NCBI GenBank assembly: GCA_032622095.1
Contig: CP136066.1
Span: 200,278,978-200,342,977 of the forward strand
Direction: 5' to 3'
DNA: 64,000 nt
From: Siphonodentalium dalli
Lineage: Eukaryota; Mollusca; Scaphopoda; Gadilida; Siphonodentaliidae
Each line of letters begins with the position of its first letter. The first letter of the stretch is position 1. The notes under the pieces were generated by a model that searched no databases, had not been told where the DNA came from, and worked only from the letters and a program-made list of their open reading frames with translations. A program made the position numbers and the translations under genes. This document shows positions 1-11,397 of this stretch, piece after piece.

Positions 1-446
1 GTGGGCGATGGAGGTTCTATTTATATAATGGCAATTATTGGGACACATTAAAAGTTGCAGTGCGACCCCGAGGCCGAGCCCGGTAAAAGGTGTAGTTGGG
101 AGTTTCAATTTCGTTTATTGGCATTTACATATTGTCAATAATGTTGATTTTTGGTTTGTGATAAGCTATGCAATTACAAATAACAGAAATGAGAAGGACT
201 ATATTTACAATCATGGGTATATCATATTTGATCTTGAGCGCGTTACCATTTCTGACGGTGGTTTTCTTTTATACCCTATTGTCCGACGCAGTGATTACCG
301 GATGCGACGCGGTTTACGAGTGTGAATGCATGTTGGGGGGGGGGGCACTAGTGCCACATTGACCCTTTATATATACTGAAACGTCAGCCTCTCATATATA
401 CGAGAATGAACTTGCTCACAAGAACACGGTAAATAGTGTTGGGCCA

Positions 447-530
447 ATGTATTATCTTATATATGCTAGGCTCACTCTACCATGAGAGACTCGCATGTAC
501 AAGATAATGCATTGTCACAGGGTTTTCACA
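447..530. repeat. Palindromic foldback element end, diverged copy
   Basis: The 84-bp dyad runs from 'gccaatgtattatcttatat' through a centre near 485 to the complementary 'gataatgcattgtcacaggg'. It belongs to the family seen intact at 13380-13458 and 45121-45196. The downstream 'ttttcacaaaat' links it to the subfamily at 53862 and 60434. Confidence 0.6.
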
Positions 531-544
531 AAATTACAGTAAGC

Positions 545-638
545 TCCAGTCACAGAAGAGTCAAAGTCCCCCCAACTGAATGATAGATCATTCCAATTTA
601 CAATCTTATAATGACTGGCAGAATCCATATAGAAAGGG
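545..638 (-). mobile_element. Family A TTAA-type element, truncated
   Basis: The segment contains the family A motifs 'ccccccaactgaatgatag' and the terminal 'ccatatagaaaggg', followed by TTAA at 639-642. Only one end is present. Confidence 0.55.
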
Positions 639-899
639 TTAAATGTCGTCACCATAGTCGCCTACCAGCCTTTTATTTGAATCGCGAATACCATCTTAGA
701 CGGGTATGAATCATGTATACCGGCTAACAGCGGGGTATGAATCCCGCGTACCACCTGGCTAATGGCCAAAATCTCTCGAACCAGAATCTGGGGGGGGCGG
801 GGTGACACCCTCATTACACATGGTAATGATGAATTGGGTTATACATGTATTTCAAACCAAACATAATCAGCGCGTAAGTAGTAGATTGTCATCAAGACG

Positions 900-1283
900 T
901 ATACGATGGTGTACGTAAACAAGAGCCTGCTCCTGTTACAGAAGTTGTGATTCTGTTAACATAAGACAGCGCAATTCTATTGGTTAATCACACAAAAATG
1001 ATATTAACGCTCTTTATTATTTCCATATCAGGAAAACAGTAACAAATAACGCTCTTTATGTTTACCATATCTGGATCTAAACAAAAGCCAGGAAACATAA
1101 CTTGTTTTGCTTTTGTTTACATAACAAAGGGGGGAAATTGACAATAACATACTGCTTATGCCATATTTCTGATTGGCAAAATAACAAAGTATGTCTATAT
1201 CTTACAATTCCTTATGTTTATGGCGGTTTTTGACGGAGGTGAATATTTTAACAGCATACCCACCGCCAACGCCGCCCGTATCT
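900..1283 (-). mobile_element. Family D TTAA-type element, diverged copy
   Basis: Read on the minus strand, the sequence from 1283 down to about 900 follows the 494-bp element at 33725-34218. Shared landmarks are the GGCGGTGGGTAT start, a GTCAAAAACCGCCA motif, two 'taaagagcgtt' motifs and a TGTGTGATTA motif. TTAA lies at its outer end (1284-1287). The other end is too diverged to place. No open frame is present. Confidence 0.6.
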
Positions 1284-1689
1284 TTAAAGAGACTGTTCTC
1301 CAGTTTCAATAAATTCCCGGTAATAACAACGATCTATATATCCGTAATATATATATATGTAGAAAGGTAAATAATCTGAGTCGAAGATGTCTTCTGAAAC
1401 GTCCAGGTTAACAGGTTATCTTACAATGAAATTTAGAAATTCAATATGAATTTAATTTATGGCTCTAGTCATGAACTAATTTACGAATTGTCATGTACAA
1501 GACGTAATCAAATTAATTGGCGGATAGTTGATTGGACAACGCGTGGCACACATGGTTTATACATTACGTTGATAGGTCGTGAACACAAGCTCCCCACTGA
1601 TTGTGCAATACCGATTAATGAATATATGGGACAATTTCACATATAATATAACATTTATTTTATAATATACATGCATAGTTATTACTCAC

Positions 1690-1830
1690 CTGGGACGCAC
1701 TTAGTTGTGTCCACAGTGGATGTAAGGCCATCGTTACACTGGCATTGCATGTCACATCCGTTTACTCGGCATGTTGAACCAAGTGGGCACTGGATATCAC
1801 TTACGCAACTTCCGGTCACCTTCGATGGAG
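1690..1830 (-). CDS. Exon A3: seven-Cys EB/EGF-like module
   Basis: A single internal exon encodes about 47 residues. The acceptor has the run ATATTCTTCTGATATTACAG before 1830, and the donor GTGAGTAAT begins at 1689. Both boundaries are phase 1. Cysteine spacing is C-5-C-5-C-4-C-3-C-1-C followed by a seventh Cys near the end, with core GSTCRVNGCDMQCQCNDG. The pattern resembles EB or EGF-like modules, but the odd cysteine count means that one must pair outside the exon or stay free. It is close to the exon at 21667-21807 and has the same length. The flanking DNA is also paralogous to that exon's flanks. Its function is not known, and an extracellular role is inferred. Confidence 0.75.
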
Positions 1831-1961
1831 CTGTAATATCAGAAGAATATTTATCGTTAGGTATCAACATGTATGATTTACTCACATATAATTATACAGT
1901 ATTGTGACGCATAGTCACCATATGTAATCAGTTAACCGTGGGGTAATGTGTAATGGTTTAA

Positions 1962-2223
1962 CCCGTTTATACTAAATGGAATCTCCCAGTCAGTTAAAAA
2001 GTGGACACCGGAATGGTATATTATTGATTTGCAGGGATGTACAGGTAATATACACAGACGAGAGATAAATAAAAGTACAGAAGTGAATCAAATTTCTTGA
2101 GGAAAATGTTTATATAATAAGTTAAACAAACGAAGTTATTATCTGAACATTTCCTACGGGATAACTACTCATCGATGCTTTAGTATCGAAAGTCTATTAT
2201 CTGAACATTTCTTATGGGATAAC
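1962..2223 (+). mobile_element. Family A TTAA-type MITE
   Basis: The element starts after TTAA (1958-1961) with a diverged CCCTTTCTATACTAAA terminus. It passes through the conserved body ('tcccagtcagttaaaaagtg', then a run ending in 'aaaagtacagaag') and ends with the terminal unit containing 'gctttagtatcgaaag'. A partial second terminal unit follows to 2223. It has no coding capacity. The piggyBac superfamily duplicates TTAA, so a piggyBac-like enzyme is the likely but unproven mobiliser. Confidence 0.7.
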
Positions 2224-2877
2224 AGGTATTGTCTCCAAATCCGGTTGTAACTAGCAATCTGATTGGCTACAACGCCGCGTTTAAATCACCATGTCCCCCG
2301 TCACCATTGACAGTGGGGTATAAGAGAACGTGCTCCACTCCAAACATCGGGGGTATATGAGCACGTGAAACATCGGGGGTATATGCATGACCCTTGAACT
2401 AGCAGTTTCCACCAATCGTGACGTTGCTCTCGCACGCCGAATTTGACGTCAGCTGACGCCGGATCATTAGTTAAGCTACTGTTGGGGTGATAATGCGGAG
2501 ACCTAATAATGGTTATTGATCACCATGTATACACACCGTTTACATATACCGTTGTATGTATATTTGTTTGTAGGAATATAGATCTTATACATTTTATGCA
2601 CATGTGACTATTAATATATGTATACCAGCCTATTCATCTTTGTTAGTAATTATTCATCTATATAAATTGTATTTGACAAAATATATTGACATCATATATG
2701 CTATATTTTTATTAACATCAGCATTTATTGATACAATTCCACCAAAGAACTTGAATTCAAGTTTAGCAAAAATGATATTCGTATTAATTTCCACGCATAC
2801 ATATCGATCTTCCGCATGACAACATAAACATATGGCGATACCGGGGCGCACATTACAGCAATTTAGAAATTTCCACA
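2224..2877. other. Intergenic or LINE 5' leader, no gene seen
   Basis: There is a short direct repeat near 2345-2387 ('catcgggggtatatg' twice). The rest is A+T-rich. The 5' end of the LINE that follows cannot be placed, so part of this stretch may be its untranslated leader. No ORF1-like coding was recognised. Confidence 0.4.
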
Positions 2878-5800
2878 ATGTCTGCATATAGAATAACTTT
2901 GAGTGAGGTTCGGGATACACAGGCACATGATCTCGCGGCGAAATGGTCTCAATTAGAAGGAGATGAATTCAATCCCGATAGCATCCAACTTTGGAATCAA
3001 AATACATGTCAATATTTTTCGCCTATACAGGGTAAAAAGATGCTATCAAATAATATAAAATTCTCTATCTTCGGCCTAAATTGCAGAAGCCTTAACGCAA
3101 ATTACGGAGATCTAACAAATCTACTTTGTGACTTGAAAACAGAAGAACATTTGTTTGATGTTATTGCCCTAACAGAAATATTCAAAGTGCATAGTCCCTC
3201 AGATTTTTCACTTCTGGGATATCACCCCTTAGAATTCAAATCTCGACCTGACGGCGACGATGCCAGAGGCGGCGTTGGCATTTATATAAAGGAAAATCTT
3301 CAATATAAACCCAGACCAGATTTAACAGTATTTATACCACATGTAATAGAAACATTATTTATAGAAATAAACAGAGGAGCGAACGATAATTATATAGTAG
3401 GATGTATCTATAGACCGAACACAGCACCAAAGGCCGACTTGGACAAATTTTTGTTGAAATTCGATAATATATTAGAACAGTGAACAAAACCAAGTCTTAC
3501 ATAATAGGAGACCTCAACATCGACCTCTTAAATTTCGATACGCATAAAAAAACTAACGATTTTATAAACAATGTCTTCACGAGAGGATTCGTGCCCATGA
3601 TAACGAAACCGACAAGAATGACTGAGCACTCTGCTACCCTAATTGATCACATCTATACCAACAAAGTACAAGGTGGTCATCAAACAGGGATAATTACTTG
3701 CGACATCTCCGATCATTTCGGCATATTCCTATCTGAATCAAACAAACACAAACCCATAAACCCCCCTCATAAAAAAGTCACGTACAGGAACTACAACACT
3801 AACAATGTCAATATTTTCAAAAACTTGTTAAAATCATGTAAATTCGACTCAGTTCTCGGTTGTAACTCCCCTGATAAGGCATATGAATTATTTTTAGACA
3901 TATATATGAACGCACATGATCTAGCCTTTCCTCTCATAACACGAAATGTACCCAAAAATATATATAAAACGCGAACCATGGATGACATCTGGACTCATTA
4001 AATCCTCTATTACTAAGCAAGAAATATACTCTAATAAACTGAAGGCACCTTCAGAAACAAATAAAATCGCCTATTTAAATTATCGTCAATTATACAATAA
4101 ACTAATAAGGAAATGTAAAAATAATTATTACTGCGATAGCCTAGAAAAAAATAAGAATGATATAAAAAACACATGGAAAATTCTTAAAAACGCAATCAAT
4201 AAAAATCTAAAATCATGTAACTACCCTCAGACATTTAATGATAACGATACAGAGCTATCTGACCCGAACATAATAGCCGAAAAATTCAATGACTGCTTTT
4301 CAAAAATCGGTCGAAACACCAGCAACTCCATACACACTGAAAACGATGCAAATTTCACTGATTATCTTCGAGACAGGCAAATAAACGCACTCGAAATCGA
4401 ACCTACATCGATACGGGAAATAATATTGACATGCTATACTATGAAAGGGAAAATGAGCAAAGATTACAACGGCATATCGACCGCACTTATGAAAGAGAGT
4501 ATCTTCACAATAGCCACACCACTTAAGCATATATTTAATCTATCGTTCGAACAGGGAATATTCCCAGCTAAAATGAAAGTTTCCAAAGTAGTCCCCATTC
4601 CTAAAATAAATAACTCAAAGGAAATAACAAACTACCGCCTAATCAGTATCCTACCATCGTTCTCTAAACTACTTGAAAAAAATAATGCAAAAACGACTAG
4701 TAGATTTTCTAAATGAACATGAAATCTTGTATAAACACCAATATGGATTTAGACCAAATCACTCAACTTTTCACCCGATTTTGCACCTTCTAGACCATCT
4801 CGTTAAAAATAATGATAAACCGACACGGGATTCCACCTTAGCTGTATTTATTGATTTATCTAAAGCATTCGATACGATCGACCACGACATACTGATATCG
4901 AAACTGGAACACTATGGCATCAGGGGTGTAGCAATGTCATGGTTCCATAGTTATTTGAATGAGCGGAGGCAATACGTTGAATATGGTGGGACTACTTCTA
5001 ACCTTATGAACACTTCCTGTGGGGTCCCCCAAGGCTCAATTCTTGGGCCGATTATTTTCTTAATATACGTGAATGATATGGTAAATTCTACAACAATAGA
5101 CATTTTATCGTATGCCGATGACACAACACTGTTTACAAGCGGTAAAGATGGCGAACTAGTACAAAGTTACGTCAACAATTAATTAGCCAATGTATCAGAC
5201 TGGTGCTGCTGTAATAAACTCTCAATTAATATTAATAAAAGCAACTACATGCTTTTACACCCCCAAAACAATGATCAAAAGTGGAATACTTTGAAATTAA
5301 AGCTAAATAACACTCAATTGAACCGAATAGGGAATCGTGGACATGAATCATCGGCAAAATTTCTAGGTATTCACATTGATGAGAACTTGACATTCAAAAA
5401 GCACATATCCATAATCTGCTCAAAATTATCACATGCAATCTACTGCATCAATAAGGTGAAACATTTTTTCCCAAGTAAAACATTGAAAACATTGTACTAT
5501 GCACTGATTCAAAGCCACTTAGTTTATGGAATCCAAATATGGGGTCATGTTCCGGAAGTCAAGAAAATATTCCTATTACAGAAAAGAGCAATGCGTATAA
5601 TATGCAATAAGAAGTATAGGAGTCACACAGATCCACTCTTTAAAAGAGAGAATATCTTGAAAATATATGACTTACACACCCTCAATTCCTCCATTTTCAT
5701 GCATGACTGGTGTTATAACCGCATGCCTGCGTCTTTTGGAATGATGTACAATAAACGAGCAAAATCAACACCAAGACACCCGAATCCCGTACTGTTAGAA

Positions 5801-5992
5801 CTACCTAGAACTGACTGGTCAGGTAAATTGCCACACCGCGCCTACCCCACAACATGGAACAACATGGAAAAAGACTATACATCTTACCAAAGCAGGCACA
5901 CGTTGAAGAAGCGCTTACAGATAGCAATGCTTAGACATTACCAAGAAAATGTATGCTGTAAAAACAAAGGATGCTCCGACTGTGCTCTATAA
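2878..5992 (+). pseudogene. LINE endonuclease-reverse transcriptase ORF, broken by three frameshifts and a stop
   Basis: The apurinic-type endonuclease is split between two frames. 2878-3483 holds the LNCRS strand, ALTE with the catalytic Glu, and the GGVGIYIK region. 3480-4001 holds GDLNIDLL, a TLIDHIY motif and SDH. The linker and the start of the polymerase (VVPIPK, ITNYRLISILPSFSKLLEK) are at 3946-4716. A frameshift in an A-run near 4680 leads to 4673-5182, with YGFRPNHST, FIDLSKAFDTIDHD, CGVPQGSILGP (Cys at 5018) and the catalytic YADD at 5111-5122. A TAA at 5180-5182 interrupts the frame. The thumb and C-terminal region resume in the same frame at 5249-5992 and end with a small CCKNKGCSDC Cys cluster. 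All catalytic motifs survive, so inactivation is by frame damage rather than loss of key residues. It lies antisense to the host exons, inside an intron. Confidence 0.85.
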
Positions 5993-6368
5993 ATAATATG
6001 AATATTCATTGTAAAACTCGATGCAAAATCATAATTGTTCTCGACACTAACATACATATAAACATTACATATATGTAATACTGTTAATTTGATTATCCCA
6101 ACACCTCACTCAACAAACAAAACAAAAAAAGACTTTCCAGCGATATATATAGATAATTCCTATCTTACTTACTTAGCTAAAGACGGCGGTATCTTACAAT
6201 TCGTCTGGATTGTCTCACAACCACACCAATACTTGTCTGTGATATGCCCCAAAACTAGTTTCTAGTTAGTTTCATACTCGAGAATACATGTAGTCTGTAC
6301 GTATGCGTGGATAAAAAAAATACAAGCCATCTATATATATGCAAATAATTATAGTGATACTTGTTTTA

Positions 6369-6411
6369 GGGGGTAGCAGGAAGACAGCCCGATAGGGCTA
6401 GGCTAACCCCC
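6369..6411 (+). other. Bipartite 3' stem-loop of the LINE
   Basis: GGGGGTAGC (6369-6377) pairs with GCTAACCCCC (6402-6411), with one bulged base. Inside it AGCCC (6386-6390) pairs with GGGCT (6395-6399) around a GATA loop. A conserved 3' hairpin is commonly used by the reverse transcriptase of CR1/L2-type elements to recognise its RNA, so that role is inferred. Confidence 0.55.
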
Positions 6412-6594
6412 AACAATATATACAGCATTTATATTATTATATGTTACTGTCATTGTATTATTCATGTGTATATTGTAAATAAATTATCCTATCCTATATC
6501 CTGTATAATTCTTATTGGTGTGAATTAATCGGATAATCTATGAAAAACACACTTAAATTAAGGAGACATGGTTATTGTTGTGGGGGACAAAATC

Positions 6595-6738
6595 GTTATC
6601 TCCGGCAACATCGTGGGGTACATGAAGATTTAATACCCGCATGTCTCATTTTGAACCCCTCGGCTCCGCCTCGGGGTTCAAAATCGACATCCAGGTATTA
6701 AATCTCCATGTACCCCCGATGTTGCCGAAGATAACTAA
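6595..6738. repeat. Hairpin element with near-perfect inverted arms
   Basis: The left arm 'ttatctccggcaacatcg...' is mirrored by '...cgatgttgccgaagataa'. The inner arms 'ttttgaacccctcgg' and 'ccgaggggttcaaaat'-like sequence meet at a GC-rich turn near 6662-6675. The whole 144 bp folds on itself. No coding is present; it is probably a MITE. Confidence 0.7.
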
Positions 6739-6989
6739 TAATCAATGATGCTTTAGTATCGAAAGGGCTATTATCTGAACATTTACTATGGGATAACTGC
6801 TCATAAATAATAGTTTAGTATAGAAAGGGTTATTATGATATCTGAACATTTCATATGGGTTAAGCTTATTATCTGAATATTTACTATGGGATAACTACTC
6901 ATCAATGATGCTTTAGTATATAAAGGGGTCTTATCTGACCATTTCCTATGTGATAACTACTCATCAATGATGCTTTAGCATAGAACGGG
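6722..6989 (+). repeat. Family A terminal units in tandem (about four)
   Basis: Four imperfect units of about 67 bp each contain 'tgctttagtat' and 'tctgaacattt', and the run ends before TTAA at 6990-6993. It starts inside the end of the preceding hairpin. The main body of family A is missing, so this is an isolated satellite-like end. Confidence 0.65.
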
Positions 6990-7016
6990 TTAAAGCAATG
7001 AAGAAGTAATGTTTAA

Positions 7017-7455
7017 AGGTACTCAATTACCGCTCGCAAATTACTATTTCATTGGCTTCGGGGGTAAACAATATTGTATTCGAGTCGAGTAACTCACACA
7101 ACAAACCTCAGAATGATCAGATATCGCTGTTTGAAATCTATTTTTTTAATTTCAAGCGGCCCAGTAAACAGTCGATGATCAGACCAAATTGTGGATGAAG
7201 ATGGTTAACTCTAAAATCAGATCTCTTTTTGTGTCAGATATTTTATAAACCGGGCAAAATTTCGTTGAACAAGATATTGATGAATAACCGTTTTTTTTAC
7301 AATGATATCCTATAGTTGACAGTCTGTTGACTGTGGTTAGCATTATTTTTGGGCAATTTATCGATTTGGATAACTAAAGCGGCATTTCAAAAAAAATTTG
7401 TTATTGATGGAATCTGATGATATCAGATGGGGACCATCGAATCGGTTTTATTGGA
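7017..7455 (+). mobile_element. Family E TTAA-type MITE, 3' end eroded
   Basis: The left end is TTAA (7013-7016) plus AGGTACTCAAT. The body matches 18463-18871 and, in reverse, 42427-42860: 'ttggcttcgggggt', 'attcgagtcgag', 'atcagatatcg', 'tggttagcatta', 'gggaccatcgaatcgg'. The right terminal repeat is missing. Downstream, 7456-8030 holds only fragments: a family A piece near 7572-7630 and one arm of the 16442-16611 hairpin near 7637-7670. Confidence 0.7.
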
Positions 7456-8047
7456 GCGTCTTTGCATTGCACGTAATTCCAAGTAATGCATTATTCGTTA
7501 TTTCTGGGGGCTTTTCAGAAAAAGAAAAGCAGGGGAAATGTTCAAACAATAAATTTTAATAACGATGGTGTGTTGAACTTATTATCTGAACATTGTCTAT
7601 GGGACTAGTCGTCAATGATTAGTTAGTATATGGAGGATCTACAACGAGTCCCCAGTTTATAGCGGAATTAGTTCTTAGGTCTTATGTTTTAGGATTAAAG
7701 TTGTCTATGTCTGGCTCAGTTCATACTATTCTTATACCGAAATAATTACCATTAATGCAAACTTTTGGTGGTCAAAATAAGATAATAGGTGCCTAAATAT
7801 AGTTCCGACGATATGTAAATACAGATGTATCGGTCCGCAAAGTACCATCACTGTGGCAGTGCTATATCGCAGTGATAACGTAGAGGGCGCTGCATGGGGT
7901 TTGTTCGTTGACATCGAGTTTTTTGTTTGTTTGCCACGTATTCCAATCCAGTGATCCAGAGTCTCCTTGGTTTAAAACATGTTGTGGGTGAATATCATGG
8001 CATAAGGCCACCAGCAGCACCAAGCCTGGATATAGTGTGTCTTACAT

Positions 8048-8141
8048 TTGCAGTATGAGGTCTCCAGCGGGTGAATTTAGTGATGCTACCCCACACCGCG
8101 GGCTACCATAACCGAATTCACCCTCTGGGGACGTCATTTTC
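8048..8141. repeat. Palindromic element family F, copy 1
   Basis: 'gaggtctccagcgggtgaat' is mirrored by 'attcaccctctggggacgtc'. The centre has diverged. Related copies are at 8336-8432 and 31945-32050. Confidence 0.6.
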
Positions 8142-8335
8142 TGGGGACGTCATATTCTGGGAAGTATCTATAGTCTCATATTAACGTTATTTTTTTTAGA
8201 TTCAGTTGTTCAGATTGTATATCCCCTAATTTGCAGAAGATAAAATGCCTAATCGATGCGACTAATGGGTAAATATTATCAACTTCAACTGGGGAACTTC
8301 AGTCTGATCCTAGGTCTGGCATTGCAGTTGAGGCA

Positions 8336-8432
8336 TAAGCATAATGAGGTTACTACATGGTGAATTTGGTGACGCTAGCAGGTCGTGCGGGATAGCATCA
8401 CTAAATTCACCCTCTGGTGACCTCATTCTGCA
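8336..8432. repeat. Palindromic element family F, copy 2
   Basis: Arms run from 'atgaggttactacatggtga' to 'tcaccctctggtgacctcat', with 'gatagcatcactaaattcac' matching the other copies. It lies about 200 bp from copy 1. Confidence 0.6.
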
Positions 8433-8804
8433 AATGTCAGACACACTATTTTCGGGGTTGTTGGACACGAATGGGTTATGTTATTTACCTTCCAATGTTA
8501 TTCACATCTGAAATGAGCTGACTAGAGGCCACCCACTCCAATCTATAATTCAGAGTCTCTCTCATTTCCCGATAACATGTAGTGTATAATGGAGAGCAGC
8601 GAACATGGTGTAGATAAACTAGCATCACATTAGTGTATGAAAAATCGGAGGTAGAGGCTTGTCTATCCGTTTGTAGTTACCAACATCACGAGAGTGATGA
8701 GAGAATATCGTACGAAGATGATTATCTATCAAATTATATAGTTGCCATCATTACGAGAGTTATGAGAGACTATCGTAGGTAGATGTTTATCTGTCCATGT
8801 ATAT

Positions 8805-8951
8805 ACAGTAATGCCCTAAGTAATCGACTCCTTAAACACAGCAGAATTATGGGTAACTTTTCAGGATTTAGTCGGAAATATGGCTTGTTGCCATTCATCG
8901 GAAAGCTCTCCTCGAGTTTAAGGAGTCAATTACTTAGGGCATTACTGTAGT
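8805..8951. repeat. Hairpin element family G, intact copy
   Basis: The terminal inverted repeats 'acagtaatgccctaagtaat' and 'attacttagggcattactgt' extend inwards over 'actccttaaac'. The interior holds 'tagtcggaaatatggcttgt'. Related copies are at 32155-32475 and 44195-44302. Confidence 0.7.
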
Positions 8952-9011
8952 TTCCAACATCAAGAGAGTGGTGAGAGCGTATACTAGTATACTACTATTT
9001 AGTTGACTCAC

Positions 9012-9146
9012 GTAATGTGCTTCCGGTTGATGCTGCTGTCGTCGCCACTGTGGTTGTTGCTACGGTTGTTGTTGTCGCTATTGTCGTGGTTGTTACAGTT
9101 GTTGTTGTCGCTATTGTCGTGGTTGTTGTTGTTGTTGGACAATAGG
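9012..9146 (-). CDS. Exon L2: Thr-rich linker
   Basis: A strong acceptor (TTTCTTTTTTGACAG before 9146) and donor (GTGAGTCAAC from 9011) bound 135 bp, in phase 1 at both ends. The 44-45 residues start with YCP. They continue as runs of Thr broken by Ile, Val and Ala in a repeated TTTTIATTTTV-like pattern and end in STGSTL. Such Thr-rich stretches are usually O-glycosylated stalks between extracellular modules; that role is inferred. The single Cys near the start and the ...SL(R) ending are shared with the candidate linker at 27518-27568. The ACA/ACC/GCG codon repeats make this exon prone to slippage. A chance open frame through a triplet repeat is the alternative, but the splice sites and the shared phase argue against it. 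Confidence 0.6.
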
Positions 9147-10443
9147 CTGTCAAAAAAGAAATGTCTTGTAATTTGAACACTCTTTCCCCAACTCTGAATT
9201 CTTCTTATGTCTACCTGATAATTATTTTAGACATTTCCGAGTTCCAACTGGCCAATTGCATGTTCCAGTTGTAATGATATGGTCAGTCATTGATCCTACT
9301 CACACAACCCATTTCAGCATGCTTATATATAGCCAATCAAATTCATCCCCAAAATATATATACATGTTTATCCACTAACAAACCCGTTCGTCCCAACCAT
9401 AATATAATTATATACCCCCATTATGATCATGCCTATAAATTCATACATGTACCTGAGCCGACCCCAAAATATATTCATGTATTAACTAATATACCCATTC
9501 CATTCCAGATAAAATTCAAATATTTTAAACGACCAGAGCTCAATTTTGCTCATTATTCATTTGTTTTTCTGAAAATCGGTTCACACTCTGACGAGACTTT
9601 ACCGAATTAATATAGGTTTGTCACGTGATAAAACTATATCAAATTAGTCGAAACGTCGCCATTAACACTACATCAAATTTGACCCTCAATGCTGTTTGTG
9701 TGAATACCACGGATGGTAACTCCGAAATGCGATGTCAGGTGCAACGCTGGAACTGATTATGGTGCACAGGTAGTGAGGGGTAGGTATTTCTCACCTTACA
9801 TATATACTGGTGCAAAGTGATGTTCTTTCGAAAATAGTTTCAAATATTTCAAATTCTACATTTTCGCGGTCTTTGTTAAGTATTAAACTTTTGAGAAAAA
9901 GTCTCTTGTTGTTGTTATACTATGCATCAACGAGAGCGTATATGTCAGTGTGGTAAAATAAACTCGCTGTGAATATATTTCGATGTGTCGGTAGATATAT
10001 TGCATGGTGTTCTTACCTTTGAATCGAAACAGGGAAGAAATAACAATAATTGAAAGTTCCTAAACCCGATTATATCTAGATTGTTTACGTATTTAAATTT
10101 TAATATTAGCTATTTTATGAACGTGTTCCTTCTACAGAAGGCTCCAATTATTGAGAGAATGAAACAGCTTAGATGGTGTTATATGCAACCCTTCCCCATC
10201 TCTTTCGACGGTGTTTGGTTCTATAGTCCCATTTATGTACAATTCCATTTGAAACCCTTGAACAATTTATCCATCCAAACCGAATCGCGATTGCGTTTGT
10301 CTAAATTACAACAGGAACTGCATAGTAAAATGCGTCATTCGGTGTTGATGCTGCTGGTATTACTGACTGTCGGGCATCAAATGAAACCAATCCTTTGAGT
10401 ACATGAATGGACAATATTGCATTGCATTGTTTTCTCAGGGTAA
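9147..10443. other. Intronic stretch, nothing recognised
   Basis: A+T-rich sequence without a supported gene, palindrome or known element. Open frames at 9290-9610 and 10081-10398 show no recognisable motif and are probably fortuitous. Confidence 0.4.
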
Positions 10444-10764
10444 CCCTTTCTATACTAAATATATTACCACAGTCAGTATTAAAAAGTGTACATAGGAATG
10501 GCCTATTATTTATGTGCAGAGATCTAAATGTAATATAAGCTGACGACAGGTAAATAACAGTACAGAAGGAGTCCTATGGGTTGAGTGAAATGTTTAGATA
10601 AGTTCAACAAACGACATATCACCGTTTGTTGAACTTATCATCTGAACATTTCCTATGAAATAACTACTCATCAATGATGCTTTAGTATAGAAAGGGTTGA
10701 ACTTATTATCTGAACATTTTATTTGGGATAACTACTCATCAATGATGCTTTAGAATAGAAAGGG
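10444..10764 (+). mobile_element. Family A TTAA-type MITE, near complete
   Basis: The left terminus CCCTTTCTATACTAAA begins at 10444, after TAA. The right terminus 'tttagaatagaaaggg' is followed by TTAA (10765-10768). Two terminal units of about 67 bp lie at the right end (10630-10764). The centre holds a short inverted 'caacaaacga...tcaccgtttgttgaact' turn. Confidence 0.75.
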
Positions 10765-11397
10765 TTAATTCATGCCGGGCTAATTATCCGGATGCAATGA
10801 AAGAAAATTAAAAGAAAACCCGTGTCCATTTAATTTAGATGAACGTGCAATTACAAATACCTGATGGGCCGCTTTTATTTGAACCATTTAAACGACAGCT
10901 TCATTGCGAATTCTACCAATAATTATGTTATCATAACCTGCCCAATATTCCGAAACGCATTGCAAACACCATGCCAGATTTGGTCTTCACAGAAACCGAG
11001 GTTGAAACAGCCATCAAATCTTTTAAACTTAACAAAGCCCACGTGGGATTAGCGTTAGAATGCCCCGCAAAACAGCAAAATCGATACCTCACACACTGGT
11101 CCTTCTATTCAGGAAATCTATCAATACAGATAAATTCCCAAAGTCCTGGAAATCAGCAAACGTGATCCCTATTTTCAAAAAAAGGCGATCCAGCTGACGC
11201 CAAAATCTTGTATTTCCATCAATCCGGTTTTCTCTCAGGTCAGAGTACAACATACCAACTATTAGACCTATACCACAACTTGTGCCAAACCCTCGATAAA
11301 GGACTATTTACATGTTCTATATTATGTGATATACCCAAAGCTTTTGAAAGGGGTTGGCACAGGGGGCTGATACATAACTTGAAAGCTTATGGATTAA

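Larger units (their letters stand above)
300..2080. repeat. Paralogous segment, copy I (carries an A exon)
   Basis: Four stretches match 20160-22080 in the same order and orientation: the start near 300-360, 690-840 (the 'ccggctaacagcggggtat' region), 1300-1480, and 1630-2060 including the A exon and both splice sites. Copy I has an additional family D element at about 900-1283 that copy II lacks. Copy II has a much longer family A array. This is an old duplication blurred by later insertions. The first 300 bases hold nothing else recognisable, apart from a short match near 230-270 to 48060-48100. Confidence 0.65.
2878..6500 (+). mobile_element. Non-LTR retrotransposon (CR1/jockey-type LINE), degraded copy
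   Basis: The copy contains an endonuclease, a reverse transcriptase, a 3' untranslated region of about 500 bp, a 3' hairpin (6369-6411) and a tail ending in short 'tatcc' repeats near 6485-6500. Short 3' microsatellite tails rather than poly(A) are usual in CR1/L2-type elements. No ORF1 was recognised. Target-site duplications could not be identified. Exact clade placement would need a phylogeny of the reverse transcriptase. Confidence 0.8.
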
